Shown one piece after another: positions 30,422-39,408 of a stretch of 64,000 bases of DNA. Source of the DNA: Melanopsichium pennsylvanicum. Taxonomy: Eukaryota > Basidiomycota > Ustilaginomycetes > Ustilaginales. Each line of letters begins with the position of its first letter. Position 1 is the first letter of the stretch. The stretch lies in NCBI GenBank assembly GCA_900208305.1, contig OAPG01000023.1, positions 1 to 64,000 of the forward strand, written 5' to 3'. A program made the translations under genes and the position numbers. The notes under the pieces were generated by a model that saw only the letters and a list, made by a program, of their open reading frames with translations, was not told where the DNA came from and searched no databases.

Positions 30422-31762
30422 ATGAGCTTCACACAACCCCACCAAGACCCAGAACACGCCGTCGAGGCTCATGACGAGGATTACGGTTCTGACCTCGCAA
30501 ACGACGACATTCACGAAGTCGTCCCCGAACACGATCAAGAGGGAGATATCCCCATGGACGATGACAGCGACGACGAAGGCGCTCAACAAGAAGACGGCCA
30601 AGATTCCGCACCCGATCAGGAGGAGTTCGTCGACAATTCGATAGCCGCTTTCTACTCGCATCGCAAGTCGGTCTTCTCCGTTTCTCTCCACCCTTCTTAC
30701 CCCAATCCGCCATTGGCTCTCAGTGGTGGAGAAGACGACGGCGGTTGGATCTGGAATACACAGGATGGATCTGAAGTCGTTCGTCTTGGTGGTCACACCG
30801 ATAGTGTCACTTCGGCTCTCTTCAACGCCGCGGGTGATCTTGCTGCTACCGGTGGCATGGACGGAAAGGTTCGCATCTGGCGCAAAAGGAGCGATGATTT
30901 CAAAACATGGGAGTTCCTCACCAACCTCGAGGGTCCCGACGAGATCATCTGGATCGACTGGCATCCCAAGGGCAGCGTTCTCGCAGCAGGCGGCGCCGAT
31001 TCGACCGTGTGGATGTGGCAGCTTCCCAGCGGTAACGTCATGAACGTCTTCTCTGGTCACAGCGACGCCGTTGCCTGCGGCAGCTTTACTCCCGATGGCA
31101 AGAGGCTCGTCACCGGTGCCGAAGACGGTACTCTGATCGTTTGGGACCCAAGAAGCGCCGAGGTGGTTTCCAAAGTGCAGACTCACCTCGACGGCGGTGT
31201 CATCCAGCTTGCAGTCTCGCCTGATGCTAGGGTGGTTGTCATTGGCGGCGCTGCTGGTGACGTTCGCGTAGTCAACATCAGTGCTCTTGACAATGGTGGA
31301 TCTGCTTCCGTGGTCGCATCGCTCAATGGTCATGCAGAGAGTGAGTCCATCGAAGGCATTCAATTCGTCGATGTTGGTGGTGGCAACCGCACCGGTCACG
31401 TCATTACTGCCTCGACCGACGGCAAGGCCATCGTCTGGGACCTCTCCCTCGCCAAGATGCGCTGCGAGGTTATGCACGACGCTGCTATCACCGCCATCGC
31501 GCTTCACCCAGGCACCACGCTCTTCTCCACCTCATCCGCAGATCACACCATCAAGACTTGGGACGCTAGAACTGGAGGCTGCGTTGCCACCCAACAAGGC
31601 TTCACTGACGGTGTTCTTGCGCTTGCAGTAGGCAAGGATGATGGATTCACCCAAGGTGCCGAGACGGGTGGTATCGGCGCTTACACCAACACAGCCAACT
31701 CCAAGGGCTGGAAGCTTGTCGGAGCAGGCGATGAAGGCGTCGCGCTCGTATTCCGTGTCTAA
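30422..31762 (+). CDS. SQT1: WD40 ribosome-assembly chaperone Sqt1/AAMP
   Basis: 446 residues, single exon. An acidic N-terminal tail (about 75 residues rich in Asp, Glu, Gln) is followed by a WD40 propeller of about seven to eight blades, with terminal GH and WD-like pairs such as SGGEDDGGWIWNTQDG, GGMDGKVRIWRK, GGADSTVWMWQL, GAEDGTLIVWDP, ASTDGKAIVWDL and SSADHTIKTWDA. The acidic tail plus the GG-E-D-D-x-x-W-I-W blade identify the AAMP/Sqt1 family. Yeast Sqt1 binds nascent Rpl10 (uL16) during 60S subunit assembly. Acts in the cytosol. The ATG is the first in frame, preceded by CAAG. The 3' end is 284 bases from the MSH4 start on the same strand. Confidence 0.93.
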   Translation: MSFTQPHQDPEHAVEAHDEDYGSDLANDDIHEVVPEHDQEGDIPMDDDSDDEGAQQEDGQDSAPDQEEFVDNSIAAFYSHRKSVFSVSLHPSYPNPPLALSGGEDDGGWIWNTQDGSEVVRLGGHTDSVTSALFNAAGDLAATGGMDGKVRIWRKRSDDFKTWEFLTNLEGPDEIIWIDWHPKGSVLAAGGADSTVWMWQLPSGNVMNVFSGHSDAVACGSFTPDGKRLVTGAEDGTLIVWDPRSAEVVSKVQTHLDGGVIQLAVSPDARVVVIGGAAGDVRVVNISALDNGGSASVVASLNGHAESESIEGIQFVDVGGGNRTGHVITASTDGKAIVWDLSLAKMRCEVMHDAAITAIALHPGTTLFSTSSADHTIKTWDARTGGCVATQQGFTDGVLALAVGKDDGFTQGAETGGIGAYTNTANSKGWKLVGAGDEGVALVFRV

Positions 31763-31967
31763 GTGTGAAATTCGTTTCCAATCATACCCCTCATTTCCCT
31801 CACTGCAATCACACTTCTTGCTGCATTTCATCCCATTTCGCTGAGACGTACCTCCCGACCTTTGCTTGTGAGAATATGCGGCAGGCTGTGCTCGATCTGA
31901 GTACAGGTGCGTGCTAGAACAATGACCGTGGGAACCACTTCGGACGTGCCGAAAGGTTTGAAAGGGA

Positions 31968-31973
31968 TATAAA
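31968..31973 (+). promoter_or_regulatory. TATA box of MSH4
   Basis: TATAAA within GGGATATAAACTG, 79 bases upstream of the MSH4 start codon, inside the 284-base SQT1-MSH4 spacer. Confidence 0.45.
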
Positions 31974-32046
31974 CTGAGCAAGTCAGGCAGCGCTACTTTG
32001 CCTTTTCCCTTCTCAAATAGACGAATGACAATCTAAAGCTTCAAAG

Positions 32047-35000
32047 ATGGACAGCAACGCTCCACCCAGCTCGCTTCCGCCCCAGATATTGCGACCAATA
32101 GAGCACACCTCAGAAAGCCGCCCAGGCTCAGCTGCCTCAGATGCTTCTTCAGCCTCTAGCTTTCGCATCCCTGGTATCACGCCCGCTGCTAGAACTCGCG
32201 TTCAATATTCTGATCCACCAAATCAACGTTCAAGAACAACTTCGTCCTTTGTTCGCCTCTTCACACCGCAGTCTGATCACGGTCAACCACTGTCCCTATC
32301 GCGCGACCGCGAGTCATCATTTGCCGTCGACTGGCTTGCCGAATATGGACCTTCGCCAAGAGAGCTGCTGGAAAGCTCGCAAGGCCCTTCGGACTACTTT
32401 CGCATTCCCTCGCCATCTCTTCGCATCACTGACGGTAGACTGGGGAGACCATCGGTATCACCTACTATGATCCAGTAGCGCAAGTGCCAGTCCAAGGCGA
32501 ACGCCCGTTCACTGCTTCTTCGTATCATCGTAGTAAGCTCGTCACTGCAGACGGATCCGTGGGTAGCTATGTCTGTGCAATTCTCGAGAATCGAGGCACT
32601 GGACGAGAGGTCGGAATCGCTTCGATCGAGCGCGAGACAGGTGAATGTTGTCAATGTCTCCTCTACAACACTCTCACGCAGCAACTGACAACGCGGTTGG
32701 GATTTGGGTTTCCCTCTGATCAATGAAATAACAGGTCTTTGCGTCATCACTCAATTTGCCGACACCCCTACCTATGTTCGTACCATTCACCACCTCTCAA
32801 TGTATCCAACTAGCATCTTGCTTGTTCCGGCCTCCGGTACCTCGCCCCTAAAGAGCTTGGCGTACGCATCTGATTCCCGAAAGAGCAAGCGTGCCAGGCT
32901 TGGCATTAGCCAAGACAGTGACTCGGCAGACACTTCTTCGCGAAAGGACAGCACCTCGGTCCTTATCCGTTGCCTCGAGGAGCTCTTCGAGATTCAGGCT
33001 TGGCCTTTCCCTCGGAAGCATTGGAATTATCTCGAAGGTAAGCACGCGTTGCCAATCTATCTATCTTTCGTGCAGACTCATTGAGGTCAAGTCACGACTT
33101 GTGTGCTAAACACTTTGACCTGCAAACTTCTTTGAGCTTTTTCAATTCCCTCTGTCAGGTGCTCGCTATCTCGATCGGCTTCTCGTAGACGATGCACACC
33201 AAATCAAGGACGAAGATGAAGCACAAATTACAGCGCTGTCGCAAGAAAGACCCGTTCACGGCCAGCAGTCGCAGCGTCCGAACTCTAGCCGACCTATGAC
33301 AGGTAGAGGCTCACTAGACTTCAGCGCCAAAGCGTCTACTAGGGCTGCGATCCTCGTCGCTGTTGCGAACAAATTTTACTTGCTTTCTGCCGTCGCTGGG
33401 CTTTTCGAGTGAGTGCTCCTTTTTTCCAAAACAGAAAGATGCATGCATACCAATGACTGTTGCTTGACTTGGCTGCATTTGAATAGCTTCTTTACCGAGA
33501 CGTTCAACAGAGTTTTCACATCAAAGTCATTACGCGTTAGCTTTGTCGTGCCGGAAGGCAAGTTCAGCCTTTGCACATCCATTTCCAGAACTTTGGGAAG
33601 AGAGTCTTACGTCGACACAAACTTGAACAGCCACTATGCTCATCAATAGCAACACAGCACATGACCTCGAGCTCGTTCGTAATCTCATCGATCCTCGGTC
33701 GAAAGACTCTCTCTACGGTAGGTAACTTGGACTAGGTTGCTCTCTCCCTCCCTTGAGCTTCCTCTCTAACACAGCTTTGCATTTCCATTTGTAGGCTTGC
33801 TTGATCATTGTGCATCGCCCATGGGTCAGCGTCTGCTCAAGATGAACATTCTGCAACCATTGACAGGTATAGGCTCACGTCGTCTGACTCTCTACTCATT
33901 ACTTTAAAGCAGCCTTGCTCACCACCTCTTGTTCTGAGCACAGATTTGGACGCCATCTCTGCCCGGCAAGATGCAGTGGCCGAGTGCATCCGCAACGAAG
34001 TACGTCCTCTTCCCTTGCAGTTTTCGAAATAATCGGGAACCCTTCACTCTGACACCGCATGGTTCCTTCATGTTCAGGAGCGCTTCTACGCGATCAAAGA
34101 AAGTCTCAGACCAATCAAGGAAAAATCGATCGACCTAGACAAGCTTCTTCACACGCTCAATTTCCGCAGCAATCGCGAGGCGGAGAAGCGGGAAGAGACG
34201 GAAAAGAAGATAAACTGTATCTTGAGCTTGAGGACTCTGCTTCGCTCTCTTGGTCCAGGTGAGTCTCCCTTTTCCCGCTTTGACACGCCTAGGTGATCGT
34301 CTCGCTAGGAGCGAGATGTTGACTTTCCTATCTTTTTTATGGTGTGATGATAGCTCGTGCAGCGCTTCAGAACTCTTCTAGCGGACTCTTGCAGGCAGTT
34401 TCAGGGGTAGGTTCATCCTACCGGGTCGCTAGAGCGCAGGAGAGGTCCACTAACTCTTTCGAGTCTGTTCGGGAATCTGTAGTTTCTTGACTCCCCAGAG
34501 CTCGACAAGATCAGCGATGAGATCCAGAAAACCATCGACGAGGACATCATCCATGCAAAGGGCGGTCTTGCCTGTCGAAACGCGCAGATGGTAAGCAGGA
34601 CCATCCGCTTTGAGTTAATCAAGTTCAAGGGTGCTAACAGCCTCGTACTCTTTCTCCGGTGAGGCTAATAGTACGCTGTGAGAAACAATCGTAGTCCGCT
34701 ACTTGACGTAGCCAGGGAGACGTACAGGGAGAATATTGCGTGAGTGATTGCTCTCAAATTACACACCGCTCTCTCCGGTCCGGAGCTATATGCTGATCTG
34801 ATGTTGTTTCATCTTGCACGTTTTGCAGCGACATCGAAAACCTTCGCCAACAAGAGAATCAAAACAGTGGACTTAGCCTTTCGCTCAAGATGATTTCTTC
34901 CGGCTTTCTGGTGCGTATACTTATCACTTCAAGATCCCTTTCTTGGCTATCTAAGGAGAGACACGCCATCTGACGAAGGCTTTTGGAAACAGTTCCAAAC

Positions 35001-36300
35001 GAGGCTCGAACAATCGCAGATGGCACTCATCCCGGACCACTTCACCAACGTCTCACGAGCCAAATCGGGCAAGCTCGTAACCATGATGACCCTCGCTCTG
35101 AAGAAACTCAACGCACGACTGGTGGACAGTATGAAGGAAGTCTGCACGATGTCGGATATCATCATTGAACAGCTCATCACTTCGATTCTATCCCAAGTGA
35201 CCTGCCTGTACAATGTTTCCGAAGCGCTGTCGCTCCTCGACATGATCGTATGCTTTGCCAAAGTGTCTTCCGCAAACGACTATGTGCGTCCGTCATTTTC
35301 CGACGCACTCGACATTCGAAATGCACGACATCCGATTCTCGACCGTGTCGACATACCCACCAACATCGCAGCAGGTACGGTCTCTGTTGCCGCCAGGAAA
35401 AGGAGACCTTTCGTGCCGAATGATATTTACTTGGCTCTTGGGGAAAGGGTTTGTTTAGTCACAGGTCCAAACATGTCTGGCAAAAGCACGTTCTTGAGGC
35501 AGATTGCGCTGATCACGGTTTTGGCGGGGATAGGGTGCTTTGTTCCAGCCACCAGGGCGTCTTTGCCCATCCCAGATGCAATACTAAGCCTCCTCACCCA
35601 CGAGGACGATACGACGCAAAACCTCTCTACATTTGCAGCAGAAATGCGAACCAGTGCGTTCATCCTCAGCGTCGCCACTCCGCGCTCACTCATTATCCTG
35701 GACGAAATGGGGCGCGGCACAAGCCCGGATGAAGGTGTTGCGATCTCGACGGCGATTGTTGAAGAAATGCTCCACGAAAAGGGTTGCGCGGTCTTCTTTG
35801 CCACCCACTTCGGGAATCTGGTGGATGGGTTGGAGGGAAAGGAAGGCGTGGTTTGCCAACACTTAAGCGTGAGCACGGTGAGGAGGGATAACAGGACAGA
35901 TCTTGACAGGGTAGGGTTGGTATTCCATCACAAGTTGCAGCTGGGGAGAGGCTTAGAGGGATTTTATTCATTGCAGGTGGCGCGGATGATGGGTTGCTTC
36001 AGTTCAAGGTTTCTCGAAAAGGCACAACAAGTGGCGAATATGGAGCAGAGCGTGAATGGGGAGAACATCGTTCCGGGTCAAGGCGATGAAGGTGACATGA
36101 GGATGAAGGAAAGGAGAAAGCTGCTCAGGATGGCGGTGAGGGATCTAAGGAGATTAATGAACCACTCTTCCACCGATTTGATTGCTCAGGACGAAGTGGC
36201 GAGAGAAAACCCAAATATGCAGTTTTTAATGGACAAGTTAGCCCAGCTCCAACTCCATACAGCTATCGAGCTGGACAAAACTTTCGACGATGGACATTGA
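32047..36300 (+). CDS. MSH4: Meiotic MutS homologue Msh4
   Basis: Partner of Msh5 in the MutSgamma clamp that stabilises meiotic crossover intermediates; it has no mismatch-repair role. Fourteen exons: 32047-32434, 32491-32640, 32735-33037, 33159-33408, 33487-33557, 33631-33717, 33795-33866, 33944-33999, 34078-34258, 34354-34406, 34501-34590, 34672-34739, 34829-34910, 34993-36300 (1052 residues). Phase is kept throughout and the joined protein follows the family: connector region (VCAILENRGTGREVG), GLLDHCASPMGQRLL with ILQPLTDLDAISARQ, the clamp helices, YAVRNNRSPLLDVARETY, and Walker A G-P-N-M-S-G-K-S at 775-782, then LIILDEMGRGTSPDEG. The intron at 33558-33630 begins GCAAGT, a GC-AG intron. 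The N-terminal 130 residues are low complexity, and the first junction (56-base intron) is the least certain. No MutS I mismatch-reading domain, as expected for Msh4. Confidence 0.93.
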
Positions 36301-36814
36301 CCAGTTCACAGATCGTGTTTCGACCTATGAGAACGGCTTTCGCTAGTGTTCGTATCATCGGCATTTGCCTTTCGACGTGAGTGACCACTATGTTGCTGAC
36401 AGAATGGTGCGCTTCGTGTTTGTACGAATCTATCCTTGACCCGTTTGGTCCTCATCTTGCCATCCTAATGCAGACGTTGAACATTATACGACGTACCAAG
36501 CCACGGGCGCCGCAGCAATAACAGCTCCGTGCATGTGCAAGGAGATGTGCGCTCATCGATGAACGTTGAACGACAACAACAATGCCTCGATCCGCAAAAC
36601 AAAGCTGAAGAGGTGTGCAGAAGAGAACAATTCAATGTTTCATTTAGAATGCGGTCCCTGTAAAGGGGCTATGTACGCTAGTGTTACAGATGATGCAAAG
36701 GTAGCAATGGAAGACGGACAAGGGAGAAAGCGAGCACTTTCGTTCTTTCAGGATGCCCACAATCCAACCCATCCAGTTCATCAGCGCTGCCACCAGCCGT
36801 TGCGGTTGTATGTT
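36301..36814. other. Spacer between convergent MSH4 and SNU13
   Basis: 3' flanks of both genes. No frame or repeat of note. Confidence 0.5.
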
Positions 36815-37195
36815 TCAGATGAGCAACCTCTCAATGGCGAGTTTGACAGTCTGGATCTGGCTCTGAAGTTCTCTGGCCTCATTGGTGGTGACACTGGCGC
36901 TAACGACGGGTCTGCTAACACCGCAAGCCCTACCAAGAGCGGTCTTGCTGGGAACAAAGACGTAGGGGACGTTCTTGTCCTCACACAAAAGGGGCAGGTG
37001 AAGAACAATCTCGATGGGTTCAACGTCAGCGGCCATGACGATGAACTCGCAGATACCACGGTTGAGGGTCTTGGTGGCCTCGTTTGCTCCCTTCTTGAGC
37101 TGCTTGTAGTGCGAAGCTTGCTGAATAAGGTCGAGGATCTGGTTGGTCAAGGTGGCATCGGCCAGAGGGAAAGCCTTGGGGTTGGGCGAGGACAT
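36815..37195 (-). CDS. SNU13: U4/U6-U5 snRNP and box C/D snoRNP protein Snu13 (15.5K)
   Basis: 126 residues, the usual family length, single coding exon. L7Ae-type kink-turn RNA-binding protein that nucleates both the U4 snRNP (splicing) and box C/D snoRNPs (rRNA methylation); nuclear and nucleolar. The whole chain matches: [36 protein letters not shown] (RNA contact loop), [48 protein letters not shown], and the C-terminal helix ending IERLLI. Near-identity to animal and yeast homologues leaves little doubt. Confidence 0.98.
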   Translation of the reverse strand: MSSPNPKAFPLADATLTNQILDLIQQASHYKQLKKGANEATKTLNRGICEFIVMAADVEPIEIVLHLPLLCEDKNVPYVFVPSKTALGRACGVSRPVVSASVTTNEARELQSQIQTVKLAIERLLI

Positions 37196-38111
37196 GGTTG
37201 GTCAAGATACAAAAGGTAGTAGTCTGGAAGAAAAGAAGAATGGGATGGAAAAATTCGTAGAAAGGATGGGTAAAGAGACCTCACGCCAGGTGTGAAGCAG
37301 GGATCACGGGTCTTGCAAAAAGTTTACGAGGAGGCGAGAGAGAGGGTAAAGAGTTTGGTGGTGGAGACGAAGAAGCAAGTCATTCTGGTTCTGGTGGAGC
37401 CTCAATCTTGTCACTTGAAAATTTGACAAGCTTCCACGGCGAAGAAGAAAATTCACACTCTCCCACCGGCTGACAGATCATTGAAATCTTTAAACCCAAG
37501 TCTGCGTTAGTCACGCTGCCCTAAAGCTTGTCCTCATCGGCTCAGATGCCCGATAATAGTTGTTTTCTTCCGTCTAATCGGGACGCAACATGACATATCT
37601 TCACACGAGCTGTCAAAAAAAGTCAGCCCGGGCTTTGGTGAGGGTGACCAACTTCGATCCTCGTATCGTGGCTGGTCGATCCACTCTCGTGCATCGCCTT
37701 CCACACATCAAAAAAGAGCAATGAAAGGACAAACACATGCAGCATGCGCATTGGCAGACCTTGACATGACATCGTCGCAGTGCAATCCACCCGAGCGAGC
37801 CGGGTTTTCGACTTATTCGTCCGTGCATCGCAGACTGTGACTCTGTAGTCCGTACAGCTTAGCAGTCACATTGGCTGTAATCATAGAAGAGGCTTGATTA
37901 CCAATAACCTTTCCCAAGGTGTGTCGTCCGTCCTCCGCGAACAAAGTTTTGAGAAGATGGGCGTACTACGATATCCTTCCTCCACATGACAAACCTGACA
38001 GCTTTCCTTCTTCAAGACTAGTCTAATTCGCCTTTGACGGTTTCGTTTCACCGTCACTACACCATCATTACATACACTACTCACAAACACCGAATTGTCA
38101 CATTGTCAACC
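37196..38111. other. Divergent promoter region
   Basis: Upstream of SNU13 (leftward) and the mitochondrial-type gene (rightward). No supported coding sequence or repeat. Confidence 0.5.
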
Positions 38112-39183
38112 ATGATCGTCTTAAACCAACTCGTGATGCGTCGTACGGCCGCACTGTCCGCCCGTGCCATCTCGTCGACTGCCCGAGTTCGCAACATCAA
38201 CACTCCTCAGCTCAAACGCGAGGGTCCCGCTGCTCTTAAGGGCGACAAGGGCAAGTTTGATGATGGTCGTAAGTCTTTCTCCTCCTTCTCTTTGGATGCA
38301 CCGTTTGGCCTTCTGTCTCGAGATCAAACTTGCCCCTCCTTGCCCCTGTATCTTTCTTGTCCAGCAAATCTTTAAGACAAACGAGAAAAGCTATTCTGAC
38401 ACTCTCAGCATCCTTTTCCCTGGACTATCCTTTCCATTTGGCTTTGAATTTGGCTTTGAAATTTGGCTTCTAGGTGACGATCCGCATTACCCTGGAGTGC
38501 AACAAAAGCTGAAAGCCATGGCCGAACCTTACCCCAATCGACCCAATGTCAATCGACCTGCACCTGAACCTGAATCACCCAAAGGTCACGAAGGAGCATT
38601 TGCTGATCATCGTGGACGTGGTGAACGAGCTGAAGGAGAACACCTTCAGGGATCTGAAGAAGCTGCTGAAACTCGAACTTACGATCGAGTGGGTCAGGTT
38701 GCTAAAAACGCTGCTAAATCCATTTTTGGCGCCGGTGGTGATAAGAAATCCTTCTCCACCTTTGGTCCTAAGATGAATGCTCAAGAGCCTACTCGACTGC
38801 ACCGCAACACTCCAGCAAAGAGCGAAAAGGGAAGCTTAAAACATCATCCAGGTTATACCACCGAAAACGCACCCATAGACTCGAGAGATCCTTCCGAAAT
38901 GCCACCTCCGAACCAAGGTTCTACTCCAAGCTCGACAGTCACAAATGCAAGCACAAAGGCAGCACAACCTCATCCAGAGGTGCACAAAATGGCAGATGGC
39001 GCAAACCAGCCAGGTGCAGGCGCAGACGCGATCCACCCAGAGGACAGATCTCAAAATGTTTGGGGTGCAAACACCAGAAGCGCCCAATTCAACCCAGACG
39101 AAGGCCAGAGAATGCCTCTCCGTGACGGCGGCAGTCACCAAGGTGGATTCAAGGGTCAACCCGATGGAAACAGCCGTACCTAA
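38112..39183 (+). CDS. Small mitochondrial-type protein of unknown function
   Basis: 288 residues from exons 38112-38268 and 38474-39183 (205-base intron, GTAAGT donor, TCTAG acceptor). The N-terminus has a typical mitochondrial presequence (MIVLNQLVMRRTAALSARAISSTARVRN), rich in Arg, Ala and Ser with no acidic residues. The rest is hydrophilic: a DDPHYPGVQQKLKAMAEPYPNRPN segment at the start of exon 2, a charged central helix-like part (RGERAEGEHLQGSEEAAETR), then a Pro/Asn/Gln-rich low-complexity tail without membrane segments. I do not recognise a domain. The composition recalls hydrophilic, LEA-like stress proteins, but that is only an impression. The intron's 3' end carries a tandem repeat. 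Confidence 0.8.
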
Positions 39184-39408
39184 GTAGCACCGCCGCGCAT
39201 CACCATCAGCAGCAAGCAATGTCATATATTTTTGTAACTACCTCGCAACATGCTCGGTTCACATCACAAACTTGTTTGTTTGATTCGCTCTGGCCCAGGT
39301 CCGTGTTGATGAAACAGGGGCCATCCGACTGAAAGACTGCACTTCTTTTGGACGCTCCCGTGAAAAGAGCGAGGGTATCTATTGACAGTGCTGCTGGCTC
39401 AGACTATG

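Noticed and set aside
30290..31507. A 405-codon open frame on the minus strand
   Set aside because: Antisense to SQT1; no domain, and the WD40 repeats on the plus strand explain the openness.
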